Shown here: positions 17,710 to 25,201 of the stretch, one piece after another
Layout of the letters: every line of letters begins with the position of its first letter
How positions within the stretch are numbered: the first letter of the stretch is position 1
NCBI RefSeq assembly: GCF_000308575.1
Contig: NZ_BAFZ01000124.1
Span: forward strand, 1 to 63,764
Direction of reading: 5' to 3'
DNA from: Nocardia exalbida NBRC 100660
GTDB lineage: Bacteria; Actinomycetota; Actinomycetes; Mycobacteriales; Mycobacteriaceae
DNA length: 63,764 bases
Translations under genes and position numbers: made by a program
The notes under the pieces: model-generated
Told to the model about the DNA's origin: nothing
What the model saw: only the letters and a program-made list of their open reading frames with translations
The model's database searches: none

Positions 17710-18510
17710 TCAGGCGTTGACCGGCAGGGCGATGACGACCTCGCTCTCGTTCTCGGGCAGGTAGTGCGCCCGCAGGATGCGCCCCACCTGCACTTGGGCG
17801 ACGCTGGCTGGTGCGAGGAACTTCGTCACCCGGGTGGTGAAGCTCGACCCGTCCGGCCGGGTGACCACCAGGCCGAGCTGGACCTCGGAGTGACCGTCGC
17901 GGATCGCGCCGGTGACCGACAGCGACTGCACCACCGCCTGGGTGGCGATGCCACGCTCGGCGATGTCGAGCTTGTGCCGCGTGGTGATGCCCTTGCGGAT
18001 CAGGGACTCGTTCATGGCCCGCTGCGCGGCGGACGCGTCGCCGGACAGGTCCACCTCGACCTTGTCGGTCCGGCCGGGCAGGTAGCGCACCGGCAGCACC
18101 ACACCGGCGCGCAGCAGCGCCAGTTCGGTGAACGGCACGATCATCTTCGCGGAGGAATGGAAGGTCTTGCCGTCCGCGCCTTCGACGCTGAACTCGACGT
18201 GGACCTGCGGTTGGTCGTTGACGGTGACGCCGGTCTGCCGCACCGAACGGACGGTGCCGAGGCCGGTGAGCCCGTCGCGGAACTCCGCGCTGTTGCGGCC
18301 GGTCAGCGCGCTCATGATGCCTTCGCCGGTGAACGCGAAGACCATGGGGACCAGGGTGAGCGCGATGATCGGCAGCGCCATCTCGAAGCCGAGCCAGCCC
18401 ATTCCGGAGGGCTCCCATTCGCTGGTGGGGACGTAGGTAACGGCGTGGTAGACGTAGTAGCCGATCGCGGCGGCGGCGAGGGCGAGGGCGATCAGACGGA
18501 TCTTCTTCAT
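17710..18510 (-). CDS. Membrane protein with two DUF3592-like extracytoplasmic repeats
   Basis: A 266-residue protein with hydrophobic segments at about 5-22 and 40-62, then two similar halves, each with a T-G/Q-x-V-x-S-x-x-x-T-G-x-x pattern (TVRSVRQTGVTVND; AVVQSLSVTGAIRDG) and a closing LRAGVVLPVRYLPG or VGRILRAHYLPEN strand. This resembles the DUF3592/SHOCT-associated proteins of actinobacteria. Function unknown. GAAGGAA precedes the ATG at 18510. It lies 99 bases downstream of the LpqH-like gene on the same strand and may be co-transcribed. Confidence 0.7.
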   Translation of the reverse strand: MKKIRLIALALAAAAIGYYVYHAVTYVPTSEWEPSGMGWLGFEMALPIIALTLVPMVFAFTGEGIMSALTGRNSAEFRDGLTGLGTVRSVRQTGVTVNDQPQVHVEFSVEGADGKTFHSSAKMIVPFTELALLRAGVVLPVRYLPGRTDKVEVDLSGDASAAQRAMNESLIRKGITTRHKLDIAERGIATQAVVQSLSVTGAIRDGHSEVQLGLVVTRPDGSSFTTRVTKFLAPASVAQVQVGRILRAHYLPENESEVVIALPVNA

Positions 18511-18609
18511 GGCATTTCCTTCGAGCGTGCGAGGTTTCGGGATTCGCCGCGCCCCGTCATCCCGGCGGGTCGGCCAGGATGACGGGGGCGCAGCGGGGGC
18601 ATGCGGCGA

Positions 18610-19137
18610 TCAGGCGCCGACGATGGCCGAGCAGGCGAAGGTGATGTCGAACTTCGAGGTCTTCGGCCCGGCCAGCGGGTTGGTCAGGTCGGGAGCGCCG
18701 ACGCCCTCGCCGGTGACCTTGTAGGTGTTGCCGTCCTTCACGACCGTGGCGGAGCCGCCCGGCATGCCGTTGCCGAAGCCCACCGCGTAGGGCAGGCCGT
18801 TGTCGCCGCCCTTGCTGCCCGCGATCCCGACCGCCTGCACGGTGTTCGCGTCGGTGATGGTCGCGCTCACCGAGAGGTTGCCGTAAGCGGAGTTCTCCGT
18901 GTCGGTCAGCGCCAGCGCCAGGGTGCCGCCCTGCTTCGCGCAGGTGGTGGTGAACTTGGCGTCGAAGGCCTTGCCGTCGACCGAAGCGACCGACTTACCC
19001 CCCGGGGCGGGCTGGGCCGAGGATGGCGCGGGCGCGGCCGGGGAGCTGCCCTTGCTGTCACCGCATCCGGTGAGAACCGCGACTGCGGCGGCGGCGGCGA
19101 AAGCGGCGGCGGCGATGCGGAGCGAAGTGGCGTTCAT
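18610..19137 (-). CDS. LpqH (19 kDa antigen) family lipoprotein
   Basis: A 175-residue lipoprotein. The signal ends in VLTGC with lipidated Cys25, followed by a Ser/Pro/Ala-rich linker. The C-terminal domain matches LpqH: SATVVKDGNTYKVTGEGVG, then LTNPLAGPKTSKFDITFACS, the same order as in mycobacterial LpqH. Cys pairs (about 62 and 168) can form a disulfide. It would sit on the outer face of the membrane or wall. AAGGACA is 7 bases before the ATG. LpqH proteins are TLR2 ligands in mycobacteria; the physiological role is unclear. Confidence 0.85.
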   Translation of the reverse strand: MNATSLRIAAAAFAAAAAVAVLTGCGDSKGSSPAAPAPSSAQPAPGGKSVASVDGKAFDAKFTTTCAKQGGTLALALTDTENSAYGNLSVSATITDANTVQAVGIAGSKGGDNGLPYAVGFGNGMPGGSATVVKDGNTYKVTGEGVGAPDLTNPLAGPKTSKFDITFACSAIVGA

Positions 19138-19397
19138 GGTCTGTGTCCTTGTCGTTCGAGGGGCGGGGCCCCTGGTCCTGTTCTCCGGCCCTCCTGTGGG
19201 GCCGTTGAGTAAAAGGTAGGAACGATGCGCGCCCTACCGATCCCAGGTTTTCCGCATATGCGCAGGTAGATGACGTGCGACTGCGCCCAACGATTCCGGG
19301 GAACCGGATCGTCTCTCCGGAAACCCGCCCGACACCTCGGTCAAGATGGAGCAAGGCCGATCGGCGCCGAACGACCTAGACCTGGCGCGAAAATTAC

Positions 19398-19434
19398 ATA
19401 CCTTGCTTCATTAGTTATCTAATTCAGGTATCTT
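19398..19434 (+). promoter_or_regulatory. AbiE promoter with overlapping inverted repeats
   Basis: ATACCT (19398-19403) and AGGTAT (19426-19431) form an inverted repeat; a second dyad ATTAG (19410-19414) / CTAAT (19419-19423) is nested inside. A leaderless -10 TATCTT (19429-19434) overlaps the right arm and lies 6 bases before the ATG. AbiEi antitoxins are known to repress their own operon by binding inverted repeats, so this is the likely operator. Confidence 0.6.
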
Positions 19435-19440
19435 CGTGAC

Positions 19441-20352
19441 ATGGCTACAGGAAGTCACGTCGCTGATCTGATTTCCCTGGCAGCAGAGCAGAGAGGCCTG
19501 GTCACCAGTCGACAGGCGCGGGAGGTCGCGTCCGTGACACCGCAACAGCTCAAGCGCCTGAGCGACTCCGGGGTGCTGGAGCGGCTTCATCATGGCCTCT
19601 ATCGGCTCGCTCGCGTCCCGCACGACGAGCATCTGGAGATGCGAGTGGCGTGGTTCGCGCTGAATCCGGACCTCGTCGCGTGGCAACGCCTGGAGCAGGA
19701 AGTGCCCACCGGGGTGTTATCTCATCGAACCGCCGCCGAGCTGCACCGACTGGGAGATCTGGACGCTGACGTCGTGGAACTGACCACGACCCGGCGGATC
19801 CGGCTGTCACTGCCCGACATCGAAATCCATCGGGGCCACATCACCCGCGATGACTGGCAGATAGTCGATGAGCTACCGGTGACCACTCCCCACCGAACTA
19901 TCAGCGACCTCGCCGCGGCAGGTCTCGATTCCGGCCATCTCGCTTCGGTTGTTCGTGACGCGCTCACACGCAACCTGACCACTACCGAAGATGCCGTAGC
20001 GGCACTCGCGCCCCATGCCTTCGGCTATGGGTATCGAGCGTTGGACGGGCACGGCTTCCTCGAAGCGCTCATCGTGCAGGCGGGAGTACCGGTCAACACC
20101 CTGGCCATGGCGGACATCGCGAGGCGCCACTCCGAAGCCGCCGCCTTCCGAGACAGCCACTCGCCGGACGAGTCCGCACTCAGGGCAGCGGCGTCCGAAC
20201 TGACGAATCCCGCGTTCGAATCCATCCTGCAGGCCGCCGCGCAACTGCGGAAGATCGATCCCGACACCCTGAGATCCGTGCGGCAGGCAGCCGAAAGCCT
20301 GAGCAAGATCGATCCACATATCCTGGAAGTACTCAGGCGCACAACACAATAG
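19441..20352 (+). CDS. AbiEi-type antitoxin/repressor of a type IV toxin-antitoxin pair
   Basis: A 303-residue protein with an N-terminal winged helix (residues 8-58, LISLAAEQRGLVTSRQAREV to HHGLYRL) and the AbiEi C-terminal domain (LSHRTAAELHRLGDLDADVVELTT; later VTTPHRTISDLAAAG). AbiEi proteins counteract the toxin without direct binding and repress the operon. It lies 17 bases upstream of the nucleotidyltransferase toxin gene. A C-terminal repeat (LRKIDPDTLRSVRQAAESL, then LSKIDPHILEVLRR) extends beyond the usual domain. The locus is visibly less GC-rich than its flanks, suggesting acquisition by transfer. Confidence 0.88.
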   Translation: MATGSHVADLISLAAEQRGLVTSRQAREVASVTPQQLKRLSDSGVLERLHHGLYRLARVPHDEHLEMRVAWFALNPDLVAWQRLEQEVPTGVLSHRTAAELHRLGDLDADVVELTTTRRIRLSLPDIEIHRGHITRDDWQIVDELPVTTPHRTISDLAAAGLDSGHLASVVRDALTRNLTTTEDAVAALAPHAFGYGYRALDGHGFLEALIVQAGVPVNTLAMADIARRHSEAAAFRDSHSPDESALRAAASELTNPAFESILQAAAQLRKIDPDTLRSVRQAAESLSKIDPHILEVLRRTTQ

Positions 20353-20369
20353 AGGAGTAGTACCGACCG

Positions 20370-21275
20370 ATGAGCTCGTCATCGCGTTCACCCCAGGCCG
20401 TTCGGACGAGCATCACGACCCGGCTGAACAACTACGCGAAAGCGAACAAACAAAGCCTCAACCTTGTGCGCCGCCGCTTCGTCATGGCCAGGTTCCTGGC
20501 TCGCGTCTTCGACATGGACCCTGAGGGATGGATCCTCAAAGGCGGAGTCGGCATGATGGTGCGCCTGCCCGACGCGCGCTACAGCAAGGACATCGACCTA
20601 CTCGTAGCCATGAACATGTCAGAGGCAGTGGAAGCTTTGCGTCACACCGGCCGCAACCACGCCATCGACCACTTCCTTTTCGAAGTCGGGCCGCCGATCC
20701 AGTTGAGCAACGGCAAGGGAGTGGCTGTACGTGTCGAGGCATTGCTCGGCGGAAAGGTTTTCGACGCTTTCTCGATCGACCTTTCCTCCGCCCGCCGTGA
20801 ACTCGTCGGGCAAGTCGAGCGCCGCCCCATCCCCCGGTTGGTCGATACCGCCGACTTCTCGCAGGAGACCACCGTCCAGCTCTATCCGCTCGCCGACCAG
20901 ATCGCCGACAAGATCTGCGCGATGTATGAGATCCACGGCGCCGTCGGTACGGAGTCAGGACGCTACCGCGACCTGGTGGATCTCCTGTTGATCAGCGGCT
21001 TTCTCGCAATCGATCTCTCCTCCACCGTCACAGCCCTCGAACGCGAGAAAGCTCTTCGCAACATTCCCGCACTGCCCACGGCCCTCGAAAGTCCAGGCCC
21101 CACCTGGCCGGTCAGGTGGTCGGCTACCGCGCGCGAAAGTCCGCTCGCTGCCGACTACCACGACTTCGACATGGCACTCGCCGCGGCAAGCCGTTGCTAC
21201 AGCCGAATCCTCAGTTCGCTTCCCGCTGCTGATCATGAAGCGACATGGAGCCACGAACGAAACACCTGGGAATGA
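20370..21275 (+). CDS. AbiEii-type nucleotidyltransferase toxin
   Basis: A 301-residue minimal nucleotidyltransferase. WILKGGVGMMVRL holds the KGG at 57-59; KDIDLL supplies Asp74 and Asp76 of the metal-binding D-x-D; ADQIADKICAMYEIHG matches the downstream Lys motif of AbiEii. These toxins add nucleotides to cellular RNA (tRNA in studied relatives) and stop growth, giving phage defence by abortive infection. The pair with AbiEi is in the standard order. A strong hairpin follows before the convergent DUF397 gene. Confidence 0.88.
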   Translation: MSSSSRSPQAVRTSITTRLNNYAKANKQSLNLVRRRFVMARFLARVFDMDPEGWILKGGVGMMVRLPDARYSKDIDLLVAMNMSEAVEALRHTGRNHAIDHFLFEVGPPIQLSNGKGVAVRVEALLGGKVFDAFSIDLSSARRELVGQVERRPIPRLVDTADFSQETTVQLYPLADQIADKICAMYEIHGAVGTESGRYRDLVDLLLISGFLAIDLSSTVTALEREKALRNIPALPTALESPGPTWPVRWSATARESPLAADYHDFDMALAAASRCYSRILSSLPAADHEATWSHERNTWE

Positions 21276-21327
21276 CGACGGTCGGCACAGTCGAACCACC
21301 GCCACCTACCGGCTATTACAACGAGAA

Positions 21328-21368
21328 CGGCCCGGCCGCCGTCCCTCCGAGGACAGCGGGCCGGGCCG
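21328..21368. terminator. GC-rich hairpin between convergent AbiEii and DUF397 genes
   Basis: CGGCCCGGCC (21328-21337) pairs with GGCCGGGCCG (21359-21368). The 21-base loop contains a further small stem (GTCC / GGAC). No U-run. Confidence 0.7.
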
Positions 21369-21384
21369 CAGTGATCGCTTACTG

Positions 21385-21591
21385 CTACGGGCGCTTGAAC
21401 TCACCGTCGTTCACGCCAGCGGTGAACGCGTCCCACTCACCGGGGGTGAACACCAGCGCGGGGCCGGTCGAATTCTTCGAGTCGCGCACGCCGACCTGAC
21501 CGCCGTCAAGAAACGCCACCTCAACGCATTCCTTGCCTCCCGAGCTGCGGCTGCTCTTGAACCAACGCGCCCCGGACAAATCAACGGTCAC
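21385..21591 (-). CDS. DUF397 protein
   Basis: A 68-residue protein typical of DUF397: ARWFKSSRSSGGKECVEVAF near the start, VGVRDSKNSTGPALVFTPGEWDAF after it. Its GTG start overlaps the stop of the upstream XRE gene (GTGA), so the two are translationally coupled. Such XRE-DUF397 pairs are extremely common in actinobacteria, and characterised members pair a regulator with a small modulator in development or antibiotic control. A toxin-antitoxin role has been proposed but not settled. Confidence 0.9.
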   Translation of the reverse strand: MTVDLSGARWFKSSRSSGGKECVEVAFLDGGQVGVRDSKNSTGPALVFTPGEWDAFTAGVNDGEFKRP

Positions 21592-22472
21592 GACGAAAAC
21601 TCCCTTGCTAGCCGCCGGAACATGTTCCGGCTAGTCACGGCGTCCAACGCAGCACGTTGGATAGTTGCAGACGCTTCACGGTAACTGTTCACGTCTTCTT
21701 CGCGCTCAAGGTACATGTCTCCAGTGAAGTTCTCGACGTAGATCACGGTCGGTTCGGATACGCCCTCCACGTCTGGCGCGAAGTCGAGAATCACGAATGG
21801 GCCGATAGGTACGCCGATCGGAATGCCAGCGGTGTACGGCAAGACCCGGATGCTTACGTTGGGTCGAGTACTCATGTCCGCTAGGTGACGCAGCAGCGCG
21901 GCCATGGTTGCCGGATCGCCGACTATCGTGTGTAACACCGACTCGTGGAGTACCACTTCGATGCGGGTCGGCTTCGTCTTCCTGGTAAGGATGGATTGCC
22001 GTTCGAGCCGCAGCCGGATGCGCCGCTCCTGCTCGTCTTCGGAATCGTGCGGGAAGTAGATCCGGTCCAGCGCGCGAGCGTAGGCGGCCGTCTGCAACAA
22101 GCCTGGAACCAGGTCCGGCCGGTAGATCGTCATCTCATGGGCGGACGACTCCATGTCGACGTACATCACGAAGCCATCGGGTATGAGATCACCAAAGGCG
22201 TGCCACCAGTTCTTCACATCGGCTTGCTGGGCGAGTCCGACCATGACGGCCGTTCGCTCCGCGCTGAAGCCCAGAATCTCGCACAGCTGTTGGACATCGG
22301 CCTTCCGTAGTTTGCCTTCTTCGCCGCGCTCGATGCGGCCCAGTTTGCTGATGCTCCACTCCATGAGCTCAGCGACGTCCGCTAGTTTGAGGCCCTGGCT
22401 GTTGCGTTGCTCGCGAAGGTATCGACCCAATGCGCGGCGCGGCAGCGCCCTTCGGGCCGTGCTTCCTACCAT
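21588..22472 (-). CDS. XRE-family regulator with DUF5753 domain
   Basis: A 294-residue protein: HTH at about 15-70 (LGRYLREQRNSQGLKLADVA, then MEWSISKLGRIERGEEG) and DUF5753 sensor domain at about 105-285 (YRPDLVPGLLQTAAYARAL; VVLHESVLHTIVGDPATMA; FTGDMYLEREEDV). The ATG at 22472 follows GGGGAG and AGG; the frame extends to 22526 without better support. Three CCAAACTGGC repeats lie upstream toward the divergent gene and are probably its operator. It is coupled to the DUF397 gene. Confidence 0.9.
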   Translation of the reverse strand: MVGSTARRALPRRALGRYLREQRNSQGLKLADVAELMEWSISKLGRIERGEEGKLRKADVQQLCEILGFSAERTAVMVGLAQQADVKNWWHAFGDLIPDGFVMYVDMESSAHEMTIYRPDLVPGLLQTAAYARALDRIYFPHDSEDEQERRIRLRLERQSILTRKTKPTRIEVVLHESVLHTIVGDPATMAALLRHLADMSTRPNVSIRVLPYTAGIPIGVPIGPFVILDFAPDVEGVSEPTVIYVENFTGDMYLEREEDVNSYREASATIQRAALDAVTSRNMFRRLAREFSS

Positions 22473-22512
22473 TACCTGCTCCCCACCATGTTCAGTCTGG
22501 CACCTTGTCATT

Positions 22513-22605
22513 GCCAGTTTGGACATCCAGCTTCGCCAGTTTGGCAGTTGTCCTGCACCTTTAGGGCAGTTTTCCGCGATATCTGAAATGGCAATGCCAG
22601 TTTGG
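22513..22605. repeat. Three 10-bp direct repeats, likely XRE operator
   Basis: GCCAGTTTGG occurs at 22513-22522, 22535-22544 and 22596-22605. The first two are 22 bp apart, about two helical turns. They lie between the XRE start (22472) and the divergent gene (22732). Binding by the XRE protein is inference. Confidence 0.55.
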
Positions 22606-22731
22606 CCTGCTCATGATGTCCTGGGTAGCGCGCCCAGTAGGAGGCGAAGGAGTCCTCCGCCCTCGGGTATCGCAGGAGGCACGGGGCTGGGCGCACACCT
22701 AACCGTCGTTCGATGGGAGCAGAGTTCTTCG

Positions 22732-23223
22732 ATGGACCAACAGGATGCGTTCGGGGACACACCACGGTCCCGCTGCATGTTCTACCGCAGGAGTTGCGGA
22801 TTCAATGCCGTGATCGACCCTCCGGAACTCGGCCGGATCGTGATGCGCGCCGGATCGGTGTGGGCGGTGACGATGCCGAGCAGGTTGGGTCAGGCGGTGA
22901 AAGCGCACATGCAGTGCAGCGGCATCGCTCTCGGACCCGTTGTCGGACATCCGCGTTCGGATCGGTGGACTTTTCTCGTCCGTCCCGACATCGAGGACGA
23001 CGACGTCAAGCTGTTCGCTGAGATGTTCCGCAAGGACGTGAGCATCGCGCGAGAGGGAGCCGTCATCGCACTGCCCTCTCCTAGCCCGAACGGCTCCATC
23101 CGGCAATGGATTGTCCCGGCTCGGAGCGCTTTCCTTCCGTCCGGCCTCGTTGTCGTCGATGCCGTACGGGCATGGTCCGAAGTTCCGCCGCAGACGGCCA
23201 CGGCTCCGCGTTATGGCTGGTAA
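22732..23223 (+). CDS. Actinobacterial protein of unknown function, divergent from XRE-DUF397
   Basis: A 163-residue protein. Recognisable stretches are RAGSVWAVTMPSRLGQAV, SGIALGPVVGHPRSDRWTFL and VRPDIEDDDVKLFAEMFRKD, a pattern I associate with a Nocardia/Rhodococcus family often encoded beside XRE-DUF397 pairs. The HPRSDRWTFLVRP portion is loosely like prim-pol accessory domains, but no catalytic acidic triad is visible. No signal or membrane segment. The stop overlaps the next small membrane gene by 11 bases. Confidence 0.65.
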   Translation: MDQQDAFGDTPRSRCMFYRRSCGFNAVIDPPELGRIVMRAGSVWAVTMPSRLGQAVKAHMQCSGIALGPVVGHPRSDRWTFLVRPDIEDDDVKLFAEMFRKDVSIAREGAVIALPSPSPNGSIRQWIVPARSAFLPSGLVVVDAVRAWSEVPPQTATAPRYGW

Positions 23224-23449
23224 CGAGATGGTGCCCGTACTCATAGCTTTCGGGGTCGTCTCATGGCTTGCGATCTGTTTCTTCGCGAGCACGGCGATCC
23301 TCGAATATCGCGTCAGCCGTGCCGAAAAGCTTTATCTGAAACAGGCCGCGAGCCGATCCCTGCCATCCGACGCCGATATCGAGTGCCTGTGTGACCTCAC
23401 CGAACCGCGCCGCGATCCCTGGGTGCGCGCGGAACCGGTTCCGGCATAG
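23213..23449 (+). CDS. Small single-pass membrane protein
   Basis: A 78-residue protein starting at ATG 23213, inside the end of the previous gene. One hydrophobic segment at about 6-28 (MVPVLIAFGVVSWLAICFFA) is followed by a charged cytoplasmic tail with two Cys (IECLCDL). The overlap implies co-translation with the upstream gene. Function unknown. Confidence 0.6.
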   Translation: MAGNEMVPVLIAFGVVSWLAICFFASTAILEYRVSRAEKLYLKQAASRSLPSDADIECLCDLTEPRRDPWVRAEPVPA

Positions 23450-23471
23450 CCGCTATCGCTCCACCTGAAGC

Positions 23472-24092
23472 GTGGCGGCAATGCCAATAACTCCGAAGTG
23501 CTGTCGCGGCTCCGCGCCGCCCTTTTCGTGGGAGGTGTTCGAACAATTGGTCGCCAATGGCGATGTCGAGGCCGAGTCGAACGGACCGTGCTACGACACC
23601 AACGTCCTCGCCCGGACGCTCTCGTGGTTGGACCACAACAACCCGCACTGGCCGATGCAGAGCTACGAGGCCGCGCGCACCGCCTACCACCATCACCAAG
23701 ATTGCCCGCCCATGACCTGTGCCACCTACATAGCGGCGCTGTACAGAATCAGGAAATCGGAAAGCGCCGGTGACGCGCCAGGCGGTCCTTCCGAGGTACA
23801 TCGTCAGGGAGTGATCATGCGGGCAGCCCGCACGGGATCTGCCGTGCGGCGTACGCACCAACCAATCGACCGCACCCGAGAGCAGGTGTCGCCGCACCCG
23901 GAGCAGCCGGACGTGCGTCTGGCGGTGGTGATCGACGGGCACCGGCTGGACTTCGCCGCCTGCCTCACATCCGCACTATGGTTCCTCCAAGAGCAGCACC
24001 AGCGACCCTTCGTCGACTCCGTAGAGGTAATCCCAGGCGACACCACCGGCCTGCGGCGGTTGCCGAACGAGCGCCTGTACGACGGGCCGTGA
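23472..24092 (+). CDS. Hypothetical protein, Cys/His-rich N-terminal half
   Basis: An open frame of 206 codons from GTG 23472 (alternative ATG 23481). The N-terminal part has scattered Cys and a HHHQDCPPMTC stretch that might bind metal. The C-terminal part (VRLAVVIDGHRLDFAACL, then DSVEVIPGDTTGLRRLP) looks like a separate small alpha/beta domain. No family recognised. Together with the two preceding genes it forms a same-strand group beside the XRE-DUF397 pair. Confidence 0.5.
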   Translation: MAAMPITPKCCRGSAPPFSWEVFEQLVANGDVEAESNGPCYDTNVLARTLSWLDHNNPHWPMQSYEAARTAYHHHQDCPPMTCATYIAALYRIRKSESAGDAPGGPSEVHRQGVIMRAARTGSAVRRTHQPIDRTREQVSPHPEQPDVRLAVVIDGHRLDFAACLTSALWFLQEQHQRPFVDSVEVIPGDTTGLRRLPNERLYDGP

Positions 24093-24307
24093 ACTCGGCC
24101 GGTCAGCTCCGGGGCCTCTACACGTTCGCGGCAGGGCGCAACGGGGATGATCAACGAGAATCGCCAGCGACGGATCGGGATCCTTCACGGCCTTGACCTG
24201 CCCGTATGGCATCGAACCGCCTGGCCTGGGCCATCCGTTTTAGGTGGATGGCAACGGCTGGTCATCGCCAGGATTCACCGACCGAGAGGCCTTTCTGCGT
24301 ACTGCAG

Positions 24308-24628
24308 TTATTGCAGAGCCAAAGTGTCGCCATTGCCGAATTCAGCCACCACTCGCAGCTTTCCTCCGAGCGCGCGAACATAGGCCGCCAATGTGCCGAG
24401 TTCGGTGTGTGACATGTCGCCGCGCTCGATATTGGACACCCGCGCCTGCGTCACACCCATCGCCTGGGCGATCTCAGTCTGTGTGCGCGCCTGAGCCTTA
24501 CGGACCTGCGCCAGCCGATAAGCCCGCTGCGCCCCTTCGATCTCTAGCTTTGCCTCGGCGACATGCGCCGGATCGATGAGTCCCTGCGCATGCACGTCAG
24601 TCTTCACGTCCTTCCAACTACGTGCCAT
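24308..24628 (-). CDS. higA: HigA-type XRE antitoxin
   Basis: A 106-residue protein. An N-terminal helical part (WKDVKTDVHAQGLIDPAHVA) is followed by an XRE HTH at about 45-80 (TQTEIAQAMGVTQARVSNIE) and a C-terminal strand region (GGKLRVVAEFGNG). This matches HigA antitoxins that lie downstream of their toxin. It overlaps the 3' end of the toxin gene by 11 bases. HigA binds and neutralises HigB and represses the operon. Confidence 0.88.
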   Translation of the reverse strand: MARSWKDVKTDVHAQGLIDPAHVAEAKLEIEGAQRAYRLAQVRKAQARTQTEIAQAMGVTQARVSNIERGDMSHTELGTLAAYVRALGGKLRVVAEFGNGDTLALQ

Positions 24629-24983
24629 CGTCCTCACTGTCCTTCGTGTCGAGCCATCGTTGATAGCGCTTTTCGGCTACCGGGATATTGTCTATGTACC
24701 ACTGTTTCCACTGGCCGGCCTTGTCTCCTGCGACCAGCAGGATCGCCTGACGGTCGGGGTCGAAGGCAAACAGAATGCGTATGTGGGTCGTCAACGGCCG
24801 AAGTTCTTTCAGGTGGTGCAGTTCCGACCCCTTGATCCGGTCCGCCAGCGGGCGACCGAGCAGCGGCCCCTCGTCGGCGAGGGTGTCGATGGCCGCCTCG
24901 ACCCGAGCGGCCTGCTGGGCATCGGTGCGGGCCAAGGTGACGAACCACTCCTCGACCTCGTCCGTCAGGATCACAGTCCACAC
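24618..24983 (-). CDS. higB: HigB/RelE-family toxin
   Basis: A 121-residue RelE-superfamily mRNA interferase. LADRIKGSELHHLKELRPLT and HIRILFAFDPDRQAILLVAGDKAGQW are the HigB core, and the C-terminal helix YIDNIPVAEKRYQRWL is typical. HigB toxins cleave mRNA on the ribosome. Toxin-first order and overlap with higA fit the HigBA type. The GTG start (24983) lies 6 bases after a TATAAT box. Confidence 0.88.
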   Translation of the reverse strand: MWTVILTDEVEEWFVTLARTDAQQAARVEAAIDTLADEGPLLGRPLADRIKGSELHHLKELRPLTTHIRILFAFDPDRQAILLVAGDKAGQWKQWYIDNIPVAEKRYQRWLDTKDSEDDGT

Positions 24984-24989
24984 GCATCG

Positions 24990-24995
24990 ATTATA
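24990..24995 (-). promoter_or_regulatory. Leaderless -10 box of higBA
   Basis: The minus strand reads TATAAT ending 6 bases before the GTG of higB. An imperfect palindrome GTTATACAAC lies about 10 bp upstream (near 25004-25013) and may be the HigA operator. Confidence 0.55.
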
Positions 24996-25201
24996 TCCTC
25001 AACGTTATACAACGACTACGTTATTTTCCCCGGAAGGCTGTATAGAACGACGACGAACGCCAGGTTTGGGAGTTCGCGGTGGGACTCGAACTGCCCGACG
25101 CGAGCGAGCCCGGCCGGCGCGCATCCCCAGTCGAATGCCGTCTCGCCGTGTACGTGACCGACGACGAGCTGGATGAACTGGTACTGGCGGTTGCGGAGGA
25201 T

